Below the pieces are notes generated by a model, which was not told the origin of the DNA, ran no database searches, and saw nothing but the letters and a program-made list of their open reading frames with translations. A stretch of DNA of 64,000 nt from Artemisia argyi. Its lineage: Eukaryota; Streptophyta; Magnoliopsida; Asterales; Asteraceae. Numbering within the stretch: the first letter of the stretch is position 1; each line of letters opens with the position of its first letter. This document shows, piece after piece, positions 22,346 through 35,602 of this stretch. The stretch lies in the NCBI GenBank assembly GCA_030686995.1, contig CM060680.1, forward strand, positions 80,776,060 to 80,840,059. The letters are read 5' to 3'. Position numbers and translations under genes: made by a program.

Positions 22346-25300
22346 TGTAACACCCCCAAAATACCGCAGCGGAAGACTGTGTCATAGGGGTGCTACTTCA
22401 TAATACAAAGTACAAGTTATAGAAAACGAACTCTAAATGAGACGTTTTGAAAAGTTACCATTCGATTAATGAATTCAAAGTTACAAACATGAGATTCCAA
22501 AGTATGATACATAAATGTATACAAAAATGTTTTTGAATGGTAAATGATAAAAGCGTAAGTCTTCAGAATATGCAACTTGACTCTAAGTTCCACGCACTAG
22601 CTATCGCCTTACTAACCTGAGATAAACATGCTAAAGTGTCAACACAATGGTTGGTGAGTTCATAGAGTTTGTCTTAAAACAGTTGAAAAACCTTAAAAGA
22701 ATATTTGCACAGCAAAGGCATCGTGAATCCACTCAGTTGCAATTCCCGCCATAAGAGACTTGCAACCTGTGTGTTCACAACCCACTGCTAACATATAGTA
22801 TGATTTCGATATATGTGTATACGATATATGCACGCTTAATGTAAAGTATCACTACCTACTGAACCTCTTGACAAGAATAAGCACAAATGCTTCATAAGGA
22901 TAAGCACAAATGCTTCATAGTGGATTATATTCACCCAAGGCCAGGAATATATGGCAATGGTGGGGGCGTCAGCCCGATAGTACTATCAATACCTCTCCAT
23001 CGGCTCCATCCAGGAGTTAAACAGTAGTTAAAGAATATAGCGCATAGAATAGGTTTAACACATTAAGGCACATATCGTAATAAAACTACACATCATGTTT
23101 AAGAGTATAAAAGTATAGCATAACATATGAGTAAAATTGTCTTTAGTAAAAGAGAAAGCAAGTAGTTTAAGCATGTATCTCCCCAAAAGAGTTTAAAACA
23201 AGTATGAAAAGAGTAGGGGCTATGACTCACCTTAAGCTTATGTAATGAGAAATGAAAGTGATAGTCGAATCGCGAAAGTCTCTAAGAGCAGCCTATAATA
23301 GAATGTTGCGACTTAGGTTTGGAGTAACCTCTAAGAATACGAAGAATTGCCTATATATGTCTTGCATAATGTTCATGATGTAGTACTTAGTATATAGTGT
23401 AAGTCTTTGAATATAAATGGTTTATGAAACATGTATAGGTTGTATATCTTTTACTACCGTTCGGGCCAACATAATTCAGAAGTCATGGTGTAAACGTTCG
23501 AGGAGCCAGGACACTTTAATTCGTAAATCCACAACTCATCTCGACGGCTTACTTAATGAACTCCTCACATGAGGCTCCCTACTATTGTAGTATTTGATAA
23601 CATATATATAAGTTTTGATCTTTAAAAGTTATATGGTCTTTAGCCGTGGCTTTGCCGTGACCTTGGTCATTGTTACCATGGTCTTGAGACTCAACCTTGG
23701 CTTTAGCCATGGTTGTGGTCTTGGCTTTAGGTCATTAGACCTCTTGGTCTTAGTAAAACATAACTATTATATAGTGACTTTGGTCTAAAAATGGGCTGTT
23801 AAGAATTTGAAGAAATATCACTCGGAAAGCGTTTTCAGGGCTCGAGCGTCTTAATTACTGAACGAAAACGTCGTTCCGGACAACTTTCATGTTTTAACTT
23901 TTTGATGAATCAGAACAGAAGGGTGACTTTCAAATTGGCAGAATGCAAAACAGTAGGGTATAGGCAGTTTCGGCGTTTTGGTGTCGCTAACTTCTTATGG
24001 CCATAACTTTTGACTCGTGTACTCGTTTTGGGTGATTCAAATTTCTATGTTTTCCTTGTTAAGTCCTATTTAACAGTAAGTAAATGTAAAATATCATAGT
24101 TATACTATTTTGGTCGTGGTTCTCCATAAAAGTCACTAGTTTACTTGTTTAAATATCATAAGTTAACATATATATACATAACTTGTGTTACTAGTTTTTA
24201 TACATCATGAACACAATACAAAGACCATATATAGCATGGAAGAAACATAATAAGCATGAAAATGATATTGAGCAAGAAAGTGTATAAGGGTTTGATTACA
24301 ACTTTTGGCTTTCTAAAGAAAGGAAGTCAAGTATAGAACTAGGACACTAAACCTAAGCTTGTAAACCCTTCACCATAACTCTTGAAACCCTTGCTAGCCT
24401 TGATATATACCTTGTGAAAACCAATTAACTTCAGCCCCTAATCACCTTGTGTAGCGCCTAATTCAACCATGGAATCACCAAACAAACTTAAGAACTAGGT
24501 AGAGAATACTAAGACCTTGAACTTTGTAGTGTAACTTGTATATTGAAGATCAAAGGATCATGGTTTTGTGATCTAAGTGTAGTGTTTGGAATGAAGAGAA
24601 ATGAATGGATTAAGCTTGTATTTATAGCATGAAGAGGGGGTGCAAGGAAGGTGCCTAGGAAGGTTCATTGAGGAGGTTAGTTTTTAGGATATTTAGGAAG
24701 CTTTCTTAGCAAGTTTTACACATGTATGGATCCTAGGGCTTAAGGCATGAGATCATGACACACAATAGGTGAATCCCCCCCCTCTAAGTTGGCCAAGGCT
24801 GATCTAGGGTGACTAGATGAGTAGTCATGGTCTTATCTAAGTTACGGAGTGAGTTTTGGTCCCGGTAATCGCTAACGGTAAGTCGTTAAGTCATGAAACT
24901 TAAAATCGGGTATCCTAAAAATATGAAACTTGTAAATATGCTAGAACTTATCAATATACTCCATAATAAAATATAAAATGAGTGGTAGGTTCTATTGGGG
25001 TGCTCAAACCCTGCTAAAACTGGAAACGCGGGTCTAAAACGCGTAATACGTAAAACGTACGAAAGTTGCGTAAAATTGAGAAAAGTAAAATGTAACTTTT
25101 CTAATAGAATACTAATGACTTAAAATGACTTATAATGTCTAGGCTGGGCTCTGTCTAGTGTCGGTTGGTATTTAATGTCTCTAAATTTAAAACCGTAAGC
25201 CTAAAAATCAAGGAATGACTTATAAAATCAAGGAATGATTTTTGGTCAAAGGAGGAGGGAAAAATATGTTGACTTTTTCTAATAAGTTGAAAACTCAAAT

Positions 25301-25735
25301 CATCTTAGAAACACGGTGCAGGTATAGGCTAAGGTTACGGCTAAGTAAAAGTGCTTAAAAACGAGAATTCCTGTTTCTCACGGCCGAGGTTTATTTTGGT
25401 CATGTTTTTTCTCAGTCATGATTAATTCTCTAATTAATCATGAGAGTACTAAACATTTTTTGATGCGGGGTCACTTAACGCGGTCGAGTTCCGTTGTGCG
25501 TAGAATTTTTGAATGACGTTTTACCCTAAAACGTGTAATTCCGTGTAATTCCTTAATAACTTTCACGAAAATGATCTGACGAGTGTCAAACTTTTAATTT
25601 GCCATGGAAATGATTTATCACTCGAGGCCATGAAACAAAAATCAAGTTTCGGGAAAATTTCAGGAAAATGAATAGTAAAAATGAATAGTGAAATTTTCGG
25701 GAATAAAAGTTAACCTGAAATTGCGAATTGTTACA
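22346..25735 (-). repeat. Element C 3' LTR (left, 3.4 kb)
   Basis: TGTAACACCCCC...GAATTGTTACA; direct repeat of 26429-29668 plus 32412-32556. A C run of 8 near 24775-24782 is 12 long in the partner (28859-28870). An internal Leu-poor ORF at 27890-28090 of the partner is broken here, so it is not a gene. Confidence 0.93.
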
Positions 25736-26428
25736 GTCTCTACCCCTTAAGGAGAACTTCGTCCCGAAGTTCAGTTGATGTTAACTACTTACGGTGTGTC
25801 TAAGAGAATTCGGGATTTCAGGATCTCTAAAATAGTGGTGTTTACTCTGATTCGTCTAAGATTCTGGTTAAGGAGTTGTATCGGCTACAATTAAACCCAC
25901 TTATTTATAACACATTACTTACATAAAGAAGCGTCCAAATTTATGTAAGTAAGATCTCATAAACTTATGGTTCGGTGATTTACAATTTCTTTATTTAAAT
26001 GAAGAAGCGTCCCAATCCATTTAAATAAGGAGATTCTAAAACATCCTACTTAAGAATTTCCGACACAAAATCCGCCTTCTGAGGCCGATAGTAAGATAAT
26101 CAAGTCATCAAATCCCTAAAGCTAAGCAATAATATTATTTAACTCAAATCTTGTGTCTCATCAAACAAGAATTGTCACAAGATCAAGTTAAATAATTAGT
26201 TATTACTGAGCTCCATGTTTTTAATGACTCGACTAATCTCTGGGGCTCCTTATAATACTAAAGTCACATCATCTAACAGCGTGGAACTAAACCAACAACT
26301 ACCAAAAAGCGTATGTGTATGAAGTGTGTGTAAGGCAAATGAAGAGGAGAGTCTTAACGTATATAACAGTTATAGTCTAGGCACTAAATGCAACCTAGTT
26401 CTCTATAACCAAGGCTCTGGTACCAATC
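25736..26428 (-). other. Element C interior: only priming signals, no genes
   Basis: 693 bp. At the left edge the - strand reads CTTCGGGACGAAGTTCTCC and a short purine tract before the 3' LTR, as in Tekay elements; at the right edge is the primer site (26414-26425). Between them I see no coding sequence. A minimal retro-transposable cassette, possibly moved by proteins of a related element (inference). Confidence 0.8.
26414..26425 (-). other. Element C primer binding site (tRNA-iMet type)
   Basis: On the - strand TGGTACCAGAGC, one base from the canonical TGGTATCAGAGC, three bases from the LTR. Confidence 0.85.
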
Positions 26429-29400
26429 TGTAACACCCCCAAAATACCGCAGCGGAAGACTGTGTCATAGGGGTGCTACTTCATAATACAAAGTACAAGT
26501 TATAGAAAACGAACTCTAAATGAGACGTTTTGAAAAGTTACCATTCGATTAATGAATTCAAAGTTACAAACATGAGATTCCAAAGTATGATACATAAATG
26601 TATACAAAAATGTTTTTGAATGGTAAATGATAAAAGCGTAAGTCTTCAGAATATGCAGCTTGACTCTAAGTTCCACGCACTAGCTATCGCCTTACTAACC
26701 TGAGATAAACATGCTAAAGTGTCAACACAATGGTTGGTGAGTTCATAGAGTTTGTCTTAAAACAGTTGAAAAACCTTAAAAGAATATTTGCACAGCAAAG
26801 GCATCGTGAATCCACTCAGTTGCAATTCCCGCCATAAGAGACTTGCAACCTGTGTGTTCACAACCCACTGCTAACATATAGTATGATTTCGATATATGTG
26901 TATACGATATATGCACGCTTAATGTAAAGTATCACTGCCTACTGAACCTCTTGATAAGAATAAGCACAAATGCTTCATAAGGATAAGCACAAATGCTTCA
27001 TAGTGGATTATATTCACCCAAGGCCAGGAATATATGGCAATGGTGGGGGCGTCAGCCCGATAGTACTATCAATACCTCTCCATCGGCTCCATCCAGGAGT
27101 TAAACAGTAGTTAAAGAATATAGCGCATAGAATAGGTTTAACACATTAAGGCACATATCGTAATAAAACTACACATCATATTTAAGAGTATAAAAGTATA
27201 GCATAGCATATGAGTAAAATTGTCTTTAGTAAAAGAGAAAGTAAGTAGTTTAAGCATGTATCTCCCCAAAAGAGTTTAAAACAAGTATGAAAAGAGTAGG
27301 GGCTATGACTCACCTTAAGCTTATGTAATGAGAAATGAAAGTGATAGTCGAATCGCGAAAGTCTCTAAGAGCAGCCTATAATAGAATGTTGCGACTTAGG
27401 TTTGGAGTAACCTCTAAGAATACGAAGAATTGCCTATATATGTCTTGCATAATGTTCATGATGTAGTACTTAGTATATAGTGTAAGTCTTTGAATATAAA
27501 TGGTTTATGAAACATGTATAGGTTGTATATCTCTTACTACCGTTCGGGCCGATATAATTCAGAAGTCATGGTGTAAATGTTCGAGGAGCCAGGACACTTT
27601 AATTCGTAAATCCACAACTCATCTCGACGGCTTACTTAATGAACTCCTCACATGAGGCTCCCTACTATTGTAGTATTTGATAACATATATATAAGTTTTG
27701 ATCTTTAAAAGTTATATGGTCTTTAGGCGTGGCTTTGCCGTGACCTTGGTCATTGTTACCATGGTCTTGAGACTCAACCTTGGCTTTAGCCATGGTTGTG
27801 GTCTTGGCTTTAGGTCATTAGACCTCTTGGTCTTAGTAAAACATAACTATTATATAGTGACTTTGGTCTAAAAATGGGCTGTTAAGAATTTGAAGAAAAT
27901 ATCACTCGGAAAGCGTTTTCAGGGCTCGAGCTTCTTTTCACCTGAACGAAAACGTCGTTCCGGACAACTTTCGTGTTTTAACTTTTTGATGAATCGGACC
28001 AGAAGGGTGACTTTCAAATTGGCAGAATGCAAAACAGTAGGGTATAGGCAGTTTCGGCGTTTTGGTGTCGCTAACTTCTTATGGCCATAACTTTTGACTC
28101 GTGTACTCGTTTTGGGTGATTCAAATTGCTATGTTTTCCTTGTTAAGTCCTCTTTAACAGTAAGCAAATGTAAAATATCATAGTTATACTATTTTGGTCG
28201 TGGTTCTCCATAAAAGTCACTAGTTTACTTGTTTAAATATCATAAGTTAACATATATATACATAACTTGTGTTACTAGTTTTTATACATCATGAACACAA
28301 TACAAAGACCATATATAGCATGAAAGAAACATAATAAGCATGAAAATGATATTGAGCAAGAAAGTGTATAAGGGTTTGCTTACAACTTTTGGCTTTCTAA
28401 AGAAAGGAAGTCAAGTATAGAACTAGGACACTAAACCTAAGCTTGTAAACCCTTCACCATAACTCTTGAAACCCTTGCTAGCCTTGATATATACCTTGTG
28501 AAAACCAATTAACTTCAGCCCCTAATCACCTTGTGTAGCTCCTAATTCAACCATGGAATCACCAAACAAACTTAAGAACTAGGTAGAGAATACTAAGACC
28601 TTGAACTTTGTAGTGTAACTTGTATATTGAAGATCAAAGGATCATGGTTTTGTGATCTAAGTGTGGTGTTTGGAATGAAGAGAAATGAATGGATTAAGCT
28701 TGTATTTATAGCATGAAGAGGAGGTGCAAGGAAGGTGCCTAGGAAGGTTCATTGAGGAGGTTAGTTTTTAGGATATTTAGGAAGCTTTCTTAGCAAGTTT
28801 TACACATGTATGGATCCTAGGGCTTAAGGCATGAGATCATGACACACAATAGGTGAATCCCCCCCCCCCCTCTAAGTCGGCCAAGGCTGATCTAGGGTGA
28901 CTAGATGAGTAGTCATGGTCTTATCTAAGTTACGGAGTGAGTTTTGGTCCCGGTAATCGCTAACGGTAAGTCGTTAAGTCATGAAACTTAAAATCGGGTA
29001 TCCTAAAAATATGAAACTTGTAAATATGCTAGAACTTATCAATATACTCCATAATAAAATATAAAATGAGTGGTAGGTTCTATTGGGGTGCTCAAACCCT
29101 GCTAAAACTGGAAACGCGGGTCTAAAACGCGTAATACGTAAAATGTACGAAAGCTGCGTAAAATTGAGAAAAGTAAAATGTAACTTTTCTAATAGAATAC
29201 TAATGACTTAAAATGACTTATAATGTCTAGGCTGGGCTCTGTCTAGTGTCGGTTGGTATTTAATGTCTCTAAATTTAAAACCGTAAGCCTAAAAATCAAG
29301 GAATGACTTATAAAATCAATGAATGATTTTTGGTCAAAGGAGGAGGGAAAAATATGTTGACTTTTTCTAATAAGTTGAAAACTCAAATCATCTTAGAAAC

Positions 29401-29668
29401 ACGGTGCAGGTATAGGCTAAGGTTACGGCTAAGTAAAAGTGCTTAAAAACGAGAATTCCTGTTTCTCACGGCCGAGGTTTATTTTGGTCATGTTTTTTCT
29501 CCGTCATGATTAATTCTCTAATTAATCATGAGAGTACTAAACATTTTTCTGATGCGGGGTCACTTAACGCGGTCGAGTTTCGTTGTGCGTAGAATTTTTG
29601 AATGACGTTTTACCCTAAAACGTGTAATTCCGTGTAATTCCTTAACAACTTTCATGAAAATGATCTGA
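26429..29668 (-). repeat. Element C 5' LTR (right), main part
   Basis: Matches 22346 onwards almost base for base up to GATCTGA, where F is inserted. Confidence 0.93.
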
Positions 29669-32406
29669 TGTGACATTTCTAAAAATTTCATATCAATTAT
29701 TTTAATGGTTTATTATTTAAATAATCTATTTTAAATTATTTACTTCGTCGGAAGATATCCGCGTACGTTTAAATAAATTCTATCGCGACTAGACTATGCT
29801 CAGTCTACGTTTTCTATGCACCATTGTTGTATTTCAATCCTATTTTTTTATTTTTCAATCCATTTTATTTCATTTTACGTCCACTTTTTATTTTTATCGC
29901 GCGGTTTAAATTTCGTGTTTCACGTTTTAACCTCAAATAAATCCTCCGATAATCTCATCACTCATCTATATTTCAAAAATTCATCATGAAAACTAGTTTT
30001 AATATTTTCACAAGTTTTACACTTTATTTAGTACAGTTAAATTTTATTTCTAGCAAACTCGGTACCCGGTATCCCCTAAAAGTAATAATATCTACACTAC
30101 ATACACTTAAACTCTTACACTAGTCTTACAATCCCAAAAATTCTTCCTTCCCCCATGAATTGCCGCCCCCTCCCATACATTTCTTACACAACTCTTACAT
30201 GTTCCTACTAACTCAATAATGCATGTCTAAAAGATATTTTTGGTTGCATTATTTACTAATACATCTCACACACTAGCTACTCAAAAAAAACTTCTCATCT
30301 CTTTTGCTCTCTCTCTAACCCACGACAAAACACAACCATTGAAGAGGAGGAAACAAGATTTTATCAAGTAATTAAAACCTAGTTTACTTCTTGTTCTAGT
30401 TTTGAAATAAAAACTAGGAAGTATTAGGAAACCTTGTTACCTTAAACCTCATCATTTCACTTGTAAGCTTCAAGTTATATTTTTCATCTTTTCATACTTT
30501 CATTTATTCACTATCTTGATGTATTTGAACATTATATAAGTTATAATGCTTAGTTAAGCTTGGTACTTAAGTTAGAAAACCTTAAATCAAAAGAAAGGCT
30601 AAACATGAAACTGTTTTATTTTTGATCCGTGTATAAAAGTATTAAACTGATCAAATCAGTAGACAATGGACATAAACTAAAAATATTTAGTTGTAGCCCT
30701 ATGTCTTGTGGTCATTTTGACGGGTATTTCGTCGAATAACTCCTTACGATGATTAAACTAAAATTATTTTGGTGAAACTAGTCACAATCTGAGTAACAGA
30801 TTTGAAACGTGAAAAAGTCATTTTTTTTGTATTGAACCCTCTGTTACTCAAAGAATAAAAGTTTTAGAGGACATCTTAACTTAAACGTGTCCAAAAACGG
30901 GGAATAAATCGGGTTAGTAAAACTCTAGATATCGCATTTTTCGTGAGACCATTGAAAATTTGAAAGCTGAATGGATTGATAGTTTGGGTAATGGACTGTT
31001 TTACTAAGTTTATGTAATTTTTGGCCAAGTGGGACCCACAAATCTCGTTAGTACAGAAATAGACCTTTCCGGGGATATAAAGAATGAGACTTGAGGACTT
31101 ACGGTTTGCAAATGACGATTTTCTAAACATAGGCAAGTTAATAAAAATTCCATCAGCACTAGTTATAAAAAGTATATAAGTGTTATACACTTTAATGATT
31201 GGACCTTTTAAAACAATTTTGAACCACCTAGTATATTTTGAACCCTTAGGTCTAATGTGACCTTTTTGACCAAAAACTAGACCCATGGACTAATTTGAAC
31301 CTTAGAGTTAATCTGAACCTTTACATCATAATTGAACCTAGGGTAAATATAAGTTTCATACTTATATAACATACAAGGCATACTTTTGGATAAATTGTAG
31401 GTAATTTAACTAAATTTTTTTTATGTAGCTAGGATTATTGTACCAAGCTTAAGTAAGATCATAATTTATATAACCAAAAGTACATCGATATCTATTTTCA
31501 TAAACTAAGACAACGTATATTAATTAGGTTCATCGTAGAGCTTTTGCAGCTATTCCTTCACTTGCTTGTTCACTGCTATTTTCTCTGCTCTCGGTGAGTT
31601 CATAGCCTCGCTTTTACTTACTTCAATTGTTTTATAAACCTCGCGAGGGGGATACATGCTAGTTTTTACAAACTGAATACAAGTAGTTTTTGGTATGCTG
31701 GACCCGATTATATGATTATAGTGATTGAATGCTTCTTGCCAATTAAGTCCCCACCATGAAACCGTTAATTCCGTTGGAAACGCTATTATTATGGATATGC
31801 ATATTAAGCTTAGCCGGCTTTGACTGGGTACGGTCACATAATCTTGAGAGTTTGGGGTAAACTGGCAATTTTTACCTCGGGGCACAAAATCATGGTTAAG
31901 GTTTCGGTTTCATAATTCTCAATGCTATAAATCTAATTTCCCGACTTGTATTTGTTACATGTCAACTTAAATTGTGGGCGTATAACAACGTAGCCCATCG
32001 TATTTTTAAACTGGATTATCTTGTATTCAAATGATTACTTATTAAACTCTATGGATTCACTCAACCTTTGTGTTGACTTTTTAGCATGTATTTTCTCAGG
32101 CATCATTTTGGCTAGCTGAGCATTGGGAGCAAATCGGAGTCGCGTGGATATCAAACATTGAAGGACTTGTTTTCTTCACATTCGATAATTATTTTCTTCA
32201 AATATGCAATTGAGTCATTTTTGAACTCTTGTAACTTAAGTTTTAAATATAAATTGTTGGGACCTTTGTACTCTGATTTATCAAATCGAATGTGACATTT
32301 TATTAAACATGTCTTTTGAGGTCGTTGTATGTAACTTGTTTTTATGAACTATGAAGTGACACCCAAATTGGTATTCCGCTGCGTTGTAAATTTTGGGGGT
32401 GTCACA
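29669..32406 (+). mobile_element. Solo LTR F (2.7 kb)
   Basis: Starts TGTGACATTTC, ends TTTTGGGGGTGTCACA; perfect TSD TCTGA (29664-29668, 32407-32411). The partner LTR of C reads straight through the site. The end resembles the 3' ends of the A, C and D LTRs (TTCCGCTG then GGGGGTGT), so + orientation and Ty3/Tekay-like origin are likely. Open frames at 30876-31286 and 31550-31885 on the - strand resemble nothing I recognise. No repeated ends inside, hence a solo LTR. Confidence 0.88.
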
Positions 32407-32411
32407 TCTGA

Positions 32412-32556
32412 CGAGTGTCAAACTTTTAATTTTCCATGGAAATGATTTATCACTCGAGGCCATGAAACAAAAATCAAATTTTGGGAAAATGAATAGTAAA
32501 AATGAATAGTGAAATTTTCGGGAATAAAAGTTAACCTGAAATTGCGAATTGTTACA
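32412..32556 (-). repeat. Element C 5' LTR, terminal part
   Basis: Continues the LTR after F and matches 25583-25735, with a short deletion relative to the partner (after CAAATTTTGGGAAAATG). Ends GAATTGTTACA. Confidence 0.9.
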
Positions 32557-32561
32557 TAGAC

Positions 32562-33080
32562 TTCCAATCATACCTCTATATTTAGTGCGATCTACGGATT
32601 TACTTTCCTCATCTTTGGTTAGTTTAACTTCCATGGACATAGGTGTTTTGATTGGTTTGGAATCTTCTAGACCAAATTTCTTAAGCATATCCTTAATGTA
32701 TTTAGATTGGTTAAAGAAGATACCATCTTCTAGTTGTTTGATTTGGAGTCCTAAGAAAAAGTTGAGTTCTCCCATCATACTCATTTCAAACTCATCATGC
32801 ATGATTTTTGAGAAATCGACACATAATTCTTGACAAGTTGAACCGAATATGATGTCATCAACATAGATTTGGACTATGATAATGTGTGATCCTTTCTTCT
32901 TAGTGAAGAGAGTATTATCTACTAATCCCATGGTGTACCTATGGTCAACTAGAAATGTTTTAAGTCGATCATACCATGCTTTTGGAGCTTGCTTAAGTCC
33001 GTATAAAGCCATTTTAAGTTTATAGACATGATTAGGTTTTTCAAAAATCGATGAAGCCCGGTGGTTGAGCAACATATACT
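32562..33080 (-). pseudogene. Ty1/copia pol: reverse transcriptase, catalytic part
   Basis: Contains the RVT_2 motifs KMALYGLKQAPKAWYDRL and VQIYVDDIIFGST with the YVDD catalytic pair intact, then LNFFLGLQIKQLEDGIF and YIKDMLKKFGLEDSKPI, ending at KYRGMIGSL where C is inserted. A one-base shift near 33045 separates it from the upstream frame (an extra T after GFIDF). The last about 90 codons of the open frame left of 32557 are LTR sequence and not gene. Confidence 0.92.
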
Positions 33081-34120
33081 TTTTCATTTATGAACCCATT
33101 TAAGAATGTACTTTTAATGTCCACTTGAAAGAGTTTGAAATTGTGCGCACATGCATATGCAAGTAAAATTCTTATTGACTCAATCCTAGCTACCGGAGCA
33201 AAAGTTTCATCGTAGTCAATGCCTTCTTGTTGATTATATCCTTGTGCTACTAGCCTAGCTTTATTTCTAGACACAACACCATTTTCATCCATTTTATTTC
33301 GAAAGACCCATTTTGTTCCAATTATTGTTTGACTTTTTGGTTGAGGAACTAGTATCCAAACATCATTTCTAACAAATTGGTTTACTTCTTCTTGCATAGC
33401 TATTACCCATGATTCATCTTTTATAGCTTCGTTTGTATTTTTTGGTTCAATGGTTGATACGAAACAAAAGAAGTTACTTTCATTTTGAACTTTTGATCGT
33501 AGAGTTCTTTCATTAATATTTCCTATAACATTATCTAATGGATGACTTTTCGATTCTTTGACATTTACAATCTCTTTGTTTGGTGGTACTTCTTCATCTA
33601 TAATTTCTTGATTTTCAATTACTTGACTTTCGACTAAGTCATCATCTACCAAAGGTGATGTCTTAGAAGGAGGTGGACTCTCGTCAAATGTTACGTTTAA
33701 CGATTCCTCGACTCTTAGAGTTTCTTTGTTTAAGACAATATAAGCTTTACTACTTTGTGAATATCCAAGAAATACACCTTCATAAGACTTTGGGTCAAAT
33801 TTGGTGAGATAATCCTTGGCGTTAAGAATAAAACATTTACTTCCAAACACTCTAAAATATCCTAATGTAGACTTTTTACCTTTATATAGCTCATATGAAG
33901 TTTTGTTTAAAAATGGTCTAATTAGAACTCGATTCAAAATATAGGTTGACGTGTCGACGGCGTTACACCAAAACTTTTGTGAAATGTTTTGTTCATTAAG
34001 CATTGTTCTACTCATCTCTTGAAGGGTACGGTTTTTACGTTCTACTACACCGTTAGATTGGGGAGTGCGTGGTGCCGGGAAGTTATGAGTTATACCATTT
34101 TTATCGCAAAAGTTTCCAAA
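33041..34120 (-). pseudogene. Ty1/copia pol: integrase C-terminal half, linker and RT N-terminal part
   Basis: In the same frame as the upstream segment but after an in-frame stop at 34121-34123. Begins with PRTPQSNGVVERKNRTLQEM, which holds the third catalytic residue (Glu) of integrase, then FGSKCFILNAKDYLTKFDPK and GVFLGYSQSSKAYIVLN. An acidic Pro/Glu linker follows (about residues 105-190 of the open part). RT starts near NDVWILVPQP and TKWVFRNKMDENG, with ARLVAQGYNQQEGIDYDETF. The motif QVDIKSTFLNG keeps the first RT Asp. Ends in the frameshift near 33045. Confidence 0.92.
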
Positions 34121-35452
34121 TTATGTTTCATTGTTGAATTCACGACCGTGATCCGTTCTAATAGATACAATGCATGTTCCTAATTGATTTTGAATTTTCT
34201 TACTTAGAATTTCAAATTTGTCAAAGGCTTCGGTTTTATTTTTCAAAAGTTTTGTCCAAGTATATCTAGAGTAATCATCTACTATGACTAAGGTATAGTA
34301 ATTACCTCCATAACTTTGTATAGCCGATGGACTTAACAGGTCCATATGTAAAAGTTCTAGACACCTAGTTGTAGACACCATGTTTTTAGCCTTATGGCTA
34401 CTATGAACTTGTTTACCGACTTTACAAGTATCACAAAAGTGTTGGTCGTATTTCAACTTGGGTAGGTTTCTAACTAAGTCTTTAGAGGAAAGGTTTTGTA
34501 TAAGTCTCATGTCAGCGTGTCCTAAACGCCTATGCCATAAAGTTGAAGATTCATCTAATGATGTGAGACAAAGTTTGTCTTTAGATGTTTGATCCATCTT
34601 CATGACATATACGTTGTTCTTAAGAACACCCTTAGCTATAGTTATGCCATCTTTGAGTATTTTACTTCCATTTTCACAGAAAAGGACATTATACTTTTTC
34701 CGGCAAAGTTGACTAATACTAAGTAAATTAAAACCTAAGTTATCAACATGAGCTACATCATCTATAAAGAGAGAGTCATGAGAAATTGTACCTTTTCCGA
34801 TGATTTTGCATTTAGCCTTGCTACCAAACGTGACATTAATTACCTCCGTCACATTTTGATATGTGGAAAATAGACTTTTGTTACCCGTCATGTGCCTTGA
34901 GCAACCACTATCTTTGATCCATTCATCCGGTTCCAAACTAACTTTAAAGCATACCTCATTTGAATCTTGAGCCATGAGAGCAGTCTCTTCATTCTTTGGC
35001 TCTTCGTCATCATCTTCACTATCGCTCCAAACACCACTTACAAAAGCTCGTTGAGTCTTACTTTTTGGTGGTTTTGGAAATTCTCCTATGAGATTACTTG
35101 TGTCTCCGCACCTAAAGAATTTTCTTTCTCCCTTTTCTTTCTTATCATCACGATCTTTTCGGGAAGCTTTCTTATCATCTCTAGGTTGCCTTACAAACTT
35201 TCCTCGTCTTCGAAAGAACTTCTTAAAGTCTCTAACAGCCATTGCATATTCTTCATCATCACTATCCGAGCTAGATTCTTCATCATTGCTTGATTGAACC
35301 CTAACTTTTAATGCAATCGACTTGATTTTTTCTTTCTTGACTTTGACTATTTCCGAATCCTTTTCCATTACCATTTTTTGAACTTTGAGGTTTCCAATTA
35401 GCTCATCGAGTGACATGCTTGAGAGATCCTTAGATTCTTCAATTGCTGTCAC
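34121..35452 (-). pseudogene. Ty1/copia gag tail, protease and integrase N-terminal half
   Basis: 443 open codons. Order: gag helix region; acidic Ser tract (about 54-68); basic RRRGKFVRQPR; zinc knuckle at 111-125, read as FFRCGDTSNLIGEF, where two of the three Cys are Phe, so it cannot bind zinc; VWSDSEDD; aspartic protease DSGCSRHMTG (181-190) intact; GAG-pre-integrase LWHRRLGH (305-312) with CDTC (340-343); integrase core with the first Asp at 371 (HMDLLSPS) and the second at 434 (RTDHGREF). Ends in a stop where the family reads through. The first Met is arbitrary: gag starts far upstream at 51794. Confidence 0.93.
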
Positions 35453-35597
35453 TTTGGCTCTCCACTTCGGATGGAGTGCTCAAAGAAATTTCATGACAAA
35501 ATTCTTGGTACAAAAGCATTCATCAAGTGCTTTTAAGTGAAGTAATAATAGTGTTAAACCTAGCAAACGCACAATCAATAATCTCATCTTCGGGAAT
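35453..35597 (-). pseudogene. copia gag, middle part next to element D
   Basis: On the - strand reads EDEIIDCAFARFNTIITSLK after the D junction, then a one-base shift near 35540 and a stop near 35475 before ALHPKWRAKVTAIEES. These are the conserved central helices of SIRE gag. Joins the N-terminal part at 51416-51794 in frame. Confidence 0.85.
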
Positions 35598-35602
35598 ATT
35601 AA

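Larger units (their letters stand above)
22346..32556 (-). mobile_element. Element C: Ty3-type LTR element with 0.7-kb interior, carrying F
   Basis: Flanks TAGCC (22341-22345) and TAGAC (32557-32561), a TSD with one change. Left LTR 22346-25735, interior 25736-26428, right LTR 26429-32556 interrupted by solo LTR F. Primer site and polypurine tract orient it to the - strand. There is no gag or pol. It splits the copia RT gene inside the GSLLYLT motif. Its two LTRs are nearly identical by eye, so the insertion looks recent, apart from the later arrival of F. Confidence 0.93.

Noticed and set aside
22346..28090. The 4.08-kb spaced repeat as a tandem segmental duplication
   Set aside because: The two copies are the LTRs of element C, separated by a primer site and a polypurine end, with TSDs outside.
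30876..31885. Two - strand frames in solo LTR F as genes
   Set aside because: No start context, no recognisable domain, no relation to neighbours.
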